Assembly (NCBI GenBank): GCA_029721515.1
Contig: CM056569.1
Coordinates: 10,992,007-11,056,006 of the forward strand
Direction: 5' to 3'
Origin: Synanceia verrucosa
Taxonomy: Eukaryota > Chordata > Actinopteri > Perciformes > Synanceiidae
DNA length: 64,000 bases
Shown: one piece after another, positions 11,801 to 24,800 of the stretch
How positions within the stretch are numbered: position 1 is the first letter of the stretch
Layout: each line of letters opens with the position of its first letter
The notes under the pieces: model-generated
Databases searched by the model: none
What the model was told of the DNA's origin: nothing
Seen by the model: the letters and a program-made list of their open reading frames with translations, nothing else
Made by a program: the position numbers and the translations under genes

Positions 11801-14800
11801 ACACAAAGGACAAAACCCTTAAAAAAGATGACTATAACAACAACAACAAAATCATCACAGTGAGAGCCTTGGAAGAGCCACTTGCTTTGATTATTGGAGG
11901 ATGACCTTTTGGCTGTAGAGCATGGAAAGAACCTCATGAGGCGAGCTCTCACCCCGCGCTTGTGGACAATCTGAGGGTAATCTGAGAAATACAGTGTTAG
12001 GTCGTACGGTTACCCAGACAACTGACGGCCTAAGTACAGTCGAATAAACTGGGCATGCAAAAGGTGAGGGTCTATTAAATGCTCATTCTAACATGCCTAT
12101 GTACAGGCATATAGTTGGTTCTTTAGGACAACAACAGTGTATTTTGCACTGTATTCATTTAAAGCTACAGTGTGTGGATCAGCAAGTTCAAGGCTGCCTA
12201 AATATGACATCACTGCGCAAGCAACTAGTTCACTGGGTTGTATTAATTATTAACAAGTCTCCTGGTGCATTGTAGGTCATCAGTGTAAAAGACAGGCTTT
12301 GAATGTGATATGGAGCCTGCGACCTAACGTCAGGTGTAATATGACTTCTCATCAGGAGTCAAGTCTTTTCACACACAGCCAAGTGCAAAGTCATTAAGTA
12401 ATAAGTTTACTGTTTAAAGTGCACACGCCCATTTCCCCTCCCACACCAGGCTCGTACTGAAAAATTTAGTGTGAGGTTTGATGGCAGCAGTGGGCATTAG
12501 ATCGCAATCACATCAATCACAGTAACACATATTTGTGATCGCAGGTAAAAGTAATAGCAGTGGTAGAGCTCGTTAACCAAACGTCAAGAGGGACTTCTGA
12601 GAGGCCACCATAAAACCAGGCCAAGGGACGTGGTGGCAATAATTACATCATTGAATAGTGGCTGAGGAAATTACATCATAAATCCACAACCTGGTCTGGC
12701 AACATCATGGAGGTCGAGTGGAAAATTGGCTGTGAGCAGAAGAATGGCTCAGTGTAAAACTACAGGGCAAGAGAAAAATGATACCTGACAATGGTTGTTG
12801 TGATGTGAGTGTAGCTCAGTACACCTTTAGTGAGTGCACGGCACTGAGAACAGTGAGTCCACACAGATCATCACAAGGCTACAAGGCTAAAAACTACAGC
12901 AAATATCTAAATATCTTTGGCAAAGCAGTGCTTTGTAATAAAGCGACATGATCACAATGACAGTAACATCAGCAGGTATAATGCTCACCATCTCAGTTAA
13001 GCATGCTAACATTTGCTAATCAACTTAATGTCATCAGTTTTGCAGGTAGTCGGTCACTGACCAAAGTATTGTGCCAATTAAAAAATGATGATGAAGTGAC
13101 GACTCACATCCTGAATGTCTGTATTATCAGCAGTCCATCCAACAGTTATATCACTAAAAGTTATCGTAGTAAAGCAAGATTTCAAAAATATTGCCAAACA
13201 CTTTTTCATCAAGCTGGCATGGACCCCTGACAGTGAGGCTGAACAGTGAAAATCCCATGTGGAGCCAGCCAGCCGTTTTAAGGTAAACACAGCACAGATA
13301 CAGAGCAGATGGCTAAAAGCTCTTGGCTCACATCTGGCTCAGTGCACACTGTAACCATTATGGTGCACAACAAAGCACTCATCGAAGACTGTTGATTCTG
13401 TTATAACTTTCTGTCAGTGTAAGACCATACTGCCCTCTGTTATGACACAATAACTTTGAGATCTAGAGGCTGAAGAGACAAAGTGAAGCTCTCATCTGTT
13501 CTTGTTACCTACCTGACACACACCTTCCTTCCTGAGTGGCTGAGTGGAGGCGATGTCTGAGTGCCTTCGCTGAGGCTGAGGAACTAGACAGATGCTGCTA
13601 TTGTTAACAAGTGATATTGGTCTTGACAGCAAGCTGGCTTTATTTGGAAACATTACTGTACTTGGAGCTCAAGGACAATGTGGTGTGCTTCAGTAAGCTG
13701 ATCACCAATAGATTTGAAAGCTGTAGGTGAAAAGCTGAACGAACATGAAGGCAATAAAAAACGATCTCTGGTGTGGAATACTGCAGTGTGAGTGACACAG
13801 CTCTTAATCAAGCAGGAAAAGAGCATGCAGTCATGGCTGTCTGATTAATGTTTGCCCTTTTAGTTTATTGACAAACTGGATCTGACGCTTGATTATGCGT
13901 GTGATAATGGAGAGAACGGCTTGTGCTGTGCTCTGGTGCCCTTACCCACAAAGGTCAAAGGTGACCATTTTGCTGGTTAAAAAAAAAGAAACAACATAAA
14001 TAGGTATTGTTGTCCTGAAGAGTCAAGCACATCAAGCAGTGAATGAAGGAGTCTAAACATTTTAATGACTCAGTCATTACGTACACACACAAAGCCATGC
14101 CATACTTTTGCCTTCCTTGAAAGGAAAAACCTAACATCAGCAGCTTGTTGGGTGCCTGCAGCTATAACGGCAGGTTGCAGCTGATTGTTCCGCTCATCAG
14201 AAATGTAATTCATAGCCACCTCTGGGTAACAAAGCCGCCCTAGACATTTTAGCCTGCGGCAGTACAAGAGAATGAGATTGAATGTCTTTCAAGTGTACAA
14301 AGAAAAATACCTCAGCAAAACACAATTACCATGGGATATTGGGCAACTCTTTGTTGTAGACCATAGTTATAAAATGGTCTAATGCACGCAGTATTTACTT
14401 CATCAATGAGCCAACAAAGCTGCAAAAATACTTCAAACCCTGAAAGTTGTGAGCATATCAACGCCCCAAAATGTGTGGGCAGATCAATCATAGTTCAACC
14501 ACTACACCTGCCAAAGTTTTGTGATTCATTCATCTCAAAGGTAAAGCCAAGCTGGAGGGTAAACCTTCTCTAGCCCTAAATCAGCTGAATCAATGATCCG
14601 AAAAAGAGAGGCTAATAAATAATTGATAAATCTATATCATGTGCAAACTGAAATGTTCTCAGCTGAGCATGAACGGCAGCTCATTGCAACAGATCTTGGG
14701 TCACTTCTTGTGCTGAAGCATGCAGTTTGATGAACGGTGCTGCTGAGCTTGCTGCTTCTTTGTTGTGGTGATGATGACGTTGTATATACAGTGCTACACT

Positions 14801-17800
14801 GGGGCAAATGATGGCCTGGGGCCCCACATGGGATGGATTAACTTAACACAGTGTGTGCATTAAAATGTAAACTATTAAATGGATCTGTGATGGAGGAACT
14901 CAAGGTTTAATCTGTGTGAAATTGACCAAGATAGTTTTTAATTTCAGGCATTGATAGCATTCATCAGACTCTGCATTTTATTTCCTCTCTTTCTCTCGTT
15001 CCAAGTCTTTTCCCATCACTGTTATCAGACTAAAATAGTGCACCATGTGTCTTTTCTCCAGCGCTTCTGTGTGTTTCTCTGTGCTTCTCAGGAGAGGTCT
15101 TAACTTATAAAATTTAGCACCAGCGTCTCGCTGTCCCTTTAGCACCACGGCGCCAAGAAGGCAGGGCTCACAAAAGTAGGCCATGACGCCAAGGCAGCGC
15201 AACTTATCTTCTGACAGTTTATGTGATAGAGTTACAGGCGAGGGCAACCGACGTGAGCGTATCCAGCTTCAGTAGTGTCTGAAGAGGTCTGACCACGCCT
15301 GGACAGTGGCTCTGAGTTACAGTTGACGACGGACTTCTTTGTCTAATTGAATGAGTCTCATGACCTTTCTTAGTTTCACTTAATGCTTGGACTAGAAAGG
15401 CCAGTTTCCTCACAGGTAATGAAAATGCCTTTAAATAATGAAAAAGTTTGTTATAGCAGTTCTTTTTTGATTTTGAAAACAAATACATACAGTACATCCT
15501 CTACCAGTATGCTCAAAGTCACACTTACACGCTTGTCTTTGTCACTGGTTCACTTTGAATGGTAATTAATAGCAATTATCTGTCCATTAAAGCTCAGTTA
15601 GCTTCATACGAACCTGACATTAAACATTTAAACACTTCGTCTAGCAGAAACACTAGATGGTAAGCAGTATAACATAGCTACTGAAGATGTTGGACTCTAT
15701 AAGGATTCAAGCACACTTTGACATCATAAGTATTCTTAGTGATGTAAAGTTGGTTTATGTACACCACATACCAAAATAGAATATAGGCAGACTAATGCAT
15801 CAGTCATGTGTGAAATATACAAGGTTTTCACAGAGGCAGGAATTCACTGATGACCTGATTTATGGCTGATTGAGCCAAATGATTGTGATTCACTTAAACT
15901 ACGGTGAGGTTCCCAGTGAGTGCGCCCTGTTGATGGCACGCCATCCTGACAAACTTAACACCTGAACTAAATTCAATCCTGATCTTATCTCAACCTGAGC
16001 TCACTCCTAATATAGCCTGCTCTCAGTCCTGGCAACACAACACAGAACCACCAATCTCAAGGTATCGAGCTCATCACTAAGGCTGCACTGTGTCTTCTGG
16101 TGTCCATTTAAGGCCAAAATATGTAAACATTTAGTCGCAGAACAGGTATGGATGATTCCAGACCAAAGACGCATAAGTTAGACATGTTAAACACTACTTT
16201 AAGCTGATATAAGCATTTAATATCTCTGGGAAATTTAAATTGGAATGGAAATTTTGGGGCTTTAGTTGGATTTTCATCTTTGCTTCTGTGCAGTGTAATC
16301 AGCAGTCATTTTCTGGGAAGTCCCTTCTGTGAGCGATTGTATCTGGCACTGGGCACCAGTGCTGCCCTTCCATCTTTCTATATCTTAATGAGACTCTCTG
16401 GATGTGGTTCAAACAGAATAAATTAATTCCTGCATTTTGGGAATGTACCATGAAGCTGAATCTCAAATGGGATCAAGAAAATGTCTGACTTCACGGGTAG
16501 TTCCCTCCCAACCACTCTTCATAGTGTTCACTGTACATATATATCACTTCAAGCTCGTTTCAATGCAGATTTGAAAAAGTGGTTTTGATGTGGTGCTTTC
16601 TCTTCACCCTTTGTGCTCTGAGTATTTTCATTTAATATTGATTGCCACTGAAGGTGTATTTGGGCATATGTACTGTCCTCAGACCAGGTATTAAGTCAAG
16701 ACGTTCTCTTAACGTTCTCTTGTTGATCTCTTAACACTTTAATTTGTGTCCTGCAGATTTTTACTAAAATTGATGCACACAATTCCAATGCAATGTTTCA
16801 AAACAAAGAGAAATAGTATTTTATCAATATAATAGGTTTTATTCTATTATGTATTGCAATGTGCACAAGATTCTGATTCCTTCAGGATGAATAAAGTTTT
16901 ATCTTATTGTATCTTATCTGATCTTAGAAGAAGCAGACATGGTCAGAGTCAAAAATGATAATCAAAAATGATCATGAAAAACTGCTTGTTTATTAAACTG
17001 GTTGTGACCAGTCATGAGCTTCGACCTGGTATTTAGGTTGAAGCTCATGACTGGTCATGACATTCTCAAATGGCTGGTCAATATGTCTTTTGATTTTGAA
17101 TTGAAACTCTCTCTTCTCGCTAAAGGTCAACTCAGTATTAATAACAGTGCACACATGGGACATTTAGAAAAAGTCATTTTGCCATACACTCAATCACACA
17201 AATGCAGAGGCAGAAGCCTTCTGGGCAAACTGAATCTAAGCCAATGAGAACAAGCCAGGGGATAAGAGCTTATTTTTAAACCAAATATTTATTGGGTCAG
17301 TGAGCGGACAGCAGGTTCATTTTTACACCTCATTCCAGTGTTTAAGTCCCAAGGCTGGGTGTTGTTTTCTAGTGAAACAGGAACAAATGTGACAGACACT
17401 TCGCTGCTAGCAATCAACTGAAATTACAACCAGTGAGACAGAAACGAGGATGGCAGATGAGCAGTGTCTGGCAGCCTGGCCAGTGGTGGATTTTATCCAT
17501 TTTGGCAGGATTCCCAATAAAAAGGCCAGTGTGATATCAGTATGATCTGCTCACCTGAAGGTGCACTAAACCTCCTGACATTAGTCACCTCCCAGCAGAA
17601 TACTAAACTGGAAGTATTGTGTGGCTATTTAAAATAAAGCACTTAAAAAAAGAGGAATAGTTGAAATGCTTACTTGATAAGATTTGCTACAGAGTTAGAT
17701 TAAATTGGAAGATTGGCTAGAAATATATAATTTGGTGCAAAATAATTAGGTTGCATTTATGAATGTGGCACTTTGTTTAACTGGAATGGGAAATGGAGTG

Positions 17801-20800
17801 GAATACACGCATGTTTAAAAAAAAAAAAAAAAAAGCTGGTGATACAATGTGCATTGGAAAAGACCCTTTGGACCCTTTTGTTTGTACCACTCCCTTAGAA
17901 AAATAATCCCATGACAACTGATATGAGAGAATGAGAGAACTGTGATAAGGTGACTGGAAGTGCAACAATAAATGCATATCCAGATGTGCCAGCAGACAGG
18001 AGATTCAATGTCTAGCTCCTTTGCATTAGTTGACTTTGCCTTTGTAGCACCAAATAATTTCTGATTCTCCAAAACAAATTATAGCAGAATACCAGTGCTG
18101 CCAACAGTGGACATCCACTGACTACAACACTGCTTTTGCAAAATGTTAGATCTGCAGATCCAAGTCAATAATAGAAAAGTAATTCAGGCACAGTCCCCAC
18201 TGTGTAATGAGAAAAGCTCTTTTCATGTCAGATAAATCACATGGAAGATGAGGGAGCTGGATACAGATCAGCTATTTGTTTCCATTTGGTGGGCCCAAAT
18301 ACAAATAAGCCCAAAGATTGGAGTCGGGGAGAGCGATATGTCATTGCTGTTATGTAATAAAACAGCCTCCAGTTCCTTATGGCAGGCAGGAAAAATGGAT
18401 GTGAAACTGACTTATGGAAGCCTGTCTCAAAGCCATCTGGGAGCATTATTGAGACCACATAGACCAACACCCTGTCCAGTCTTTCTGCTGAGATATGAAT
18501 TTACTTACTCTGGGACATGACATCAACTTTTGTTCATTACTGCCAACAATGAACCACAGATGCTGATAAATCTGAGTCCAAGCATCCTGATGATGAATCT
18601 GTGTCAACAGCTTTGATTATTCCCTTCAGGTTAGCTATTGCAAGACAGAAGACACTGCAGCACAAACTACTGTAGCTCTTTACTGGCAAAAAGAAGGCAT
18701 TAGCCACTGTGCTCTGCCATTAGTGTCATTTTCTACAGTATGGTTTGGCTCATGCACTTAACAATAGTTATAATCAGTTCAAACAAGCCATCCTGAGTCT
18801 ATGAAATGTCAGCATCTCGAAGTCAAATAAAATGCTGCCATTTGCTGTTCTGACCTGAGTGTGATGGACAGGACTGACTAGAGTGCTGGGGACTGGAGGC
18901 TCTCATGCCAGCCATAATGACACAGCATCAGAGGGCCGAGACATTTATTGGAATCAGGGGGAAAGAGCAGTTTCTAATGGCAAACATTTGTCACTTGGAG
19001 GTGTTTCAATAACAGTGTCTCAAATAAAACCTTTCTCCGGCATTGGACGGAAAGGCCTTCTGCTCTTTCTACTCCAATGGTTGAAGATTATAAGGTGGGA
19101 CAAGGGGTCTAAGGTACTCACAAGACAAGAGAGTCTTTGTGACTCACTTGGAAGTGAGTCGTCTGTGTTCCAGCTGCTGACAGGAAACTGATGCTACCAG
19201 TCATCACCGATTATATTTCACAGAAACAGGCTGAGATCCCAAAACAACACTTTTGAAATGAAATAAAATGTTCTTTATAGACAGGAGCTCAGCCAAAAGA
19301 CAAACTAAATGTCCAAACTAAGGTCAGCTGGCATCTGTTGACATTTCAGTTAATGATGTTAGGGCATACAATAGAAATCACTGGTAAAAGACTAGAAGTC
19401 ATCACTTCCCATCCCAGTGTCTCAGTTCTCTTTACATTAGTGGGCCTAATTGATGGAGTTTGCAACTGTTATTCTCAGTCAGGAGAAGGAATGAATGACC
19501 TTTTGCAGTTTAGAAACTTCACAAAAGAAACATCACACTTTTTTTCACATCTATGGAAATTAATAGGGACTGTAAAGCCTGCTATGTTCAATGAAGCTGA
19601 GAAAAAATGTCACAATTAGCCATACTGGCAAAGAGCTACTGCATTATGCATGAGTTTCTATGTCCTTGGCTTAATTATGGAAAAATATAGTAGCTGGATC
19701 CACGTGGCAACATGATTATGAATTTTGTTGGCTAATTAAAGTGAACATGATGAGTTAGTATAGTGGTTGTCTAACCTTGATTGAAAATGAAATACCACAT
19801 GTGCCGCTTCAAAGCACTAGAGATAACTCAAGGTTAATGAAAGAGTGGTTTTTGTTTTTAGAACAACACTTGAGCTCAAACTACACAACATTTTCTTCTA
19901 TCAACATCCTCACCACCTGCATAGTCAAATATGAATATTATTCACATTTAATAACACCTGATGATATCACAAGCTGGTGCTTTACAGACTCCCTATGGAT
20001 TATACTATCCCAGGTCATTTAATTAAATACATCTTTAAGAATACAATCTGCCTCCAGCTCCCTTGCACAGAGCTCAATCATCCATATCAGATCCTTGACT
20101 AAGAAGCATCTGTCATCCTCCTCCTATCACAATTTATTAGCTGTGATGTTTTCATCAAATTGATTGTAAGTGATACTTGTGTTTGTTGTCACGAGTCAGA
20201 CTGACAGTCCTCTTGCTTTCAATAAGCTCCTCTGCTGTGACCTTCTTCCCTCTAAAGACACCAGAGGGACCTATAAGTGAGGACGCTCAGGCAAAGGTTA
20301 AGTCAATCACGTCGCAGCTCTCAATAGGCATCATGGAAAATAGCAAAGGGTAATTGAACCGGTTGATTGTTGTACTTTAAATGGATTGGTACACGGAGAG
20401 ACAACAGCAGCTGCTTCTTCACTACCAGCAATTGAGTTATTGTTTCCAACATCTTAATCTTTTAAATCCGACTTACTTTCTTGAATAATAATACACTTAA
20501 TATGCCAAATGGATATTGCCAAATAAAGTAAATAAGCTGGTGAGATCTTAAATGTTGGAACTAATGAAAAAGATGCGACAAGCTTCTGCTGACTCAACTT
20601 GATAGATGCATTTATACCACACCCAGAAACCAATGTGTACAGGAAATGTCCACACTCCTGCACTTAACAAAATGAAGAACACCCGTCAATATTTTACCGT
20701 GTTTCAAATCGCTCACTGGCAGTCTACTTTAAACACCATAAAATCTTGTCCAGAAAATGAAGACATAGTAACACTGCCTTGGATAATAAAACAGAAGTGT

Positions 20801-21840
20801 GATTCTCATACTAAAGAGCAATCTTTATACCTGCATGATGTGAGGACCAGCGACAGGCATATTACAGCTGGATGCCACCAAACAACAGCAGGTAGGTCTG
20901 AATTTTGCCTGAGAACCTGAGACACTTCCTGCATCTGATGCTGAACAAAACATGATGCTTGGTTAAGGGTTGATGCTCCACAATGAACTGAAAAAACCCC
21001 CCAAAATGCTAACATTGTTATGACCTACCGAATGTCATTACTTGATGCTAAATACAACCTAAAATGGTCTTTCTCATTACTTTGCAATCGTCTGATACAT
21101 CAAACGTATAATCACGTTTGTGTACAGTGTACACAAAATGTACAGTTTATAATAACATGGTAAAAATGCATATCACCTTATGATGTACACCGTCATATTG
21201 GCCAATCCCAAAAATAGCAATTAATAGCTTCAACTCCCACCACCACCTCACCAGAAGTTTACCCAACCAACCGGCTGCCAGTGTGGATTTCATTGTGACG
21301 TAGAGTTTTATTTATATTCTCAAGCCCAATTATAAGTATTGTCAAACTGCAGTGGTTTCTGCATACAGTTCAAATACATTTAGTGGTTGAACTCTAATGC
21401 TCATGCACAAACCCGCTGATGCCCGCACAGCCGTGACCTTCCCATGACTGCAAGAGAAAACAGATCTGCAGCTAAACAGGCCCAGTGCTGACACTAATTC
21501 TCTCTGCAGCCAGGCCATAAATCCACATCAAGGACACAGACAACACAAGAACTTTGTTCGATTGATATCAGCTTTAAGACACTTTCCGCACTCCAAATTG
21601 AACGTCCCATCCCTGTTCGGGTAATGGTGTACTTGGTGAATGTGTGTGTGTGTGTGTGATTGAGGGGATACGGGGCTGGGGCGGTTGGTGAATAGGGCTG
21701 AACCAGAACCAGAGAATTATTTATCATTGTGTGACACTGATTAATCTGCACCCTACAAGGTTGAGCTCAGCACTTTGCTCTAGTGGCTCTGCTGTGTATG
21801 AACATAGGTAGAAATGTACATGTATGTGAAAAGCATCAGA

Positions 21841-21876
<36 letters not shown>

Positions 21877-24800
21877 AACAAGGAGAGAAACTGGTTATTT
21901 TTTTTGTCTTGCAAGGAATCCATATAAATCAGTACAGAGAGTCCAAATTACTGCAAAAGTAATAAGTTCAAAAGGGTTCATTATATTGTCTTACTAGCCA
22001 AATTGAGCTAACATGTAGCCAGCAGATAGCACACATCAGTCCAGTCCTGTTTAATCCATGATTAAACTCTGAGTGGCTACCCATACGATGCTCATCAGGC
22101 CTTACTCATATTCACCGTATAACTCTCCGGTGATTGGCTGATGAAATGATCTTGTAATATTTCCCCAACATGGATAGGCTGTTAACAGCTCTGATGTGCC
22201 TACAATCTGCAGGAGAAGTCCTCAGAGTGCTGTACAGTCCCTGCAGCCCAGGTGTAGTCCTGCTACAGCTTAGCGTATCCTCGTTGCTGCCAGCTGACAC
22301 TACAGTAAAGAGTGGGACAAGTGTAACGTACATCAAGAAAACGCTCTGCTGCCGTTCTTTCCCTCACTTGGGAAGTTGCCACTTCAGATCTGCAGCCCAG
22401 CTGAGAAACTCCCTCTGCTTTTAACACAGTGAGCCTTTTAAAAGTAAAATCTTTATCTCCCAGAAGCCTCGGTGGAGCTGCTCAGGTGTCCGGCACTACA
22501 GGGATGTGATCGTACTGGGCAGCTCCCAGCTGCGAACATGTCTGACTGTATGAATGTTAAGCAGAGCGTGCATGCTCACTGAAACATTTCCCTAGAGGTT
22601 TCCTCAAAATAACAAGGTAAAAAACAAACATTTTTAGTTAATGCAGAAGGTGACAGCTGCAGACAGGAATTTGGCCCCATAAATGTGAACAAATGTAATT
22701 CTTGTGACTTCTGTTTCACCATCAAGGTAAGCAGAGCAAGAACTCTTCACAGGAAGTAGGTCCTGAATGCTCAGCACACGCCCTTCTTTCAGTTAGGTCT
22801 GACACTGGAATTAGTGCATGGACAAAGAATAAACTGTTTACGACAATGACATGATTTCCTTTGGGTATTCTTTATTCCGTTACTGTCAAATGTGTTGTTT
22901 TCAGTTTTGTGTAAGTAAAACAGTTCTCTCTATTGTCTGAACTCATAGACTCAAAGATTGATTCAATCAACTCAGTGATGGAAATAAAAATGAGTTTTTA
23001 AAATTTTTTCCCCAAACAAAAATGACAATGAATCGCTTTTCTGTCACATATGATCATAAAAAATTATATTTTTGAGTTTTGCACTGCTAATTGGATTAAA
23101 CAACATTTAACTTCACTTTGTAAGAAAGTAATCAAATGAATTGATAATTAAAATAAGATTGGAGCAGTACTAATGCATTCTATATGCCTATAAGTTTAGT
23201 TCCTTCCCACCCCCAGAACATGCAGTTTATATGAATTCCAGTATTAATGCTGCATGATTGAATTTTCAAGACTATATAGTCTTCTGAATGTGACTTCACA
23301 ACAACACCAATTCGAATATTGACTGCTCGTCAGCCTCCAGGCTCAGATAGCAGTTATTCTGTGAGTAATTACACTCTGAGACACCTGTGAGGAATACAGA
23401 TCACACCATCAGGCAAACAGCGCTCCACATGCTGGTTTGACATCTCCATCATCTCACCATGGAAAACAATCGATACGGCTGCATCTATTAAAGCAGTGTG
23501 AGCGGAAAGCAAGTCTGAACTGGTGTTTGGTGAAGCATCTAAACTGATACACACTGAGCGTGAGCTTCACAGTTCCCCCCAAATGAAAACACTGCTCCCA
23601 TGTGCCTTTAAAATAACACAACCACAGCCACTATGCATGATGTTAACACTGCTGTGCTCCATCCAAACACTTCTCTCAGGTCAGGTCAGCGTTTTCCAGC
23701 CTCAGTCCCTATTACAATCCCTGAATATGCATAAAGCTTTAGAGATTGATTATCCTAATTAGAAAAAGATAGGCGTGTTTACTAAACAGCAGTCCGATGG
23801 ATGGGCTGGTTTTGAGCTCAAACTGCTTACTATGCTGCTCTACTTTATTTAATGAGACGACTGCAGTACGTCCAAACTAAACAGTTTATTTAGGCCTGTA
23901 ACACTGTGTGCTTAGTGAGCCTTACTGTGCCTGTACACTGGAAGATAACTTTTCCTCGACAAAGTTGTAATTGGATTGTTTTTTGAGCTAATTATCATGA
24001 CTGTGCACACATTTAGGATCTATACAGAAACAGGGAAAGCATCTCTACAAACCAAGAAAAAAAATTCTCATCTCTAGAAATGCATTCAGAACCTGCCTGT
24101 CAAGCTTTTCCATCTTTCTGAAATGACACACTGTCTTGACTCGCTCAATATCCTCTCCCTCCAGCCACCTCACAACCTCTTTCTAGTTTCATAACTTCAG
24201 CTCGAAAGATAAGACAGTCCATCTGTTTTTTTTCTGTGAGTCCAGCTTTGGTATGGTGACCTCCATTAACTTGTCAAGTTTTCAAATGGAAACTTTAAAT
24301 TCAAATGTGTTTCGAAGGTGCACCAACAACCTAAGAGGAGTTCCTCATTGGCTGCTAAACCCATCTGAAACACAGTGACGTTTGTTGTGTCAAGAGAAAT
24401 GACTGAAATGATGAAATGATTGAAAATGCACATTCTGTCAACACATTCTAGCCATAAGCTTTTTTTTTCTATTGTGGCTGTGATTTCTCTATTTCTGTCA
24501 TCTTTCTCCTCACTTCTGTCCTCCTCCTCTTCAGTCTCCATCAGTTTCTTACCCTCTGAGAAGCTGATGAGCCCCAGGAGGTGCAGCAGCTTGATGGAAG
24601 CGAACACCAGCACCACGATGCCCACCGTCTGCAGCCCCTCTGTCTCCCAGATCGCGCTCAGCATCGCTCCACCCTCAGCCCACTCTGTGCCACCATATCC
24701 CGACCCGAACCCAGAGCCCGAGCCGGCCTCCTCGCCCTCAGGAACACTGCCAGGACCAGGATCATCGCTGCCACCCGGTCCTGCACTCCAGTTCCCTTGC

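Larger units (their letters stand above)
11982..24552. other. kcnip4 intron between cassette exon and KIS exon (12.6 kb)
   Basis: It contains a LINE-like tail (16845-16920), a near-perfect hairpin (17005-17057), a GT/GA microsatellite (21841-21876) and A-runs. Many short homeobox-like ATTA-rich stretches occur (for example about 19660-20030), as is common in neural-gene introns, but no coding exon was found. Confidence 0.75.

Noticed and set aside
11880..11886. GT donor two codons downstream of the cassette end
   Set aside because: Splicing there to 11023 gives an immediate stop and breaks homology to QNSVEDE; the GC donor preserves both.
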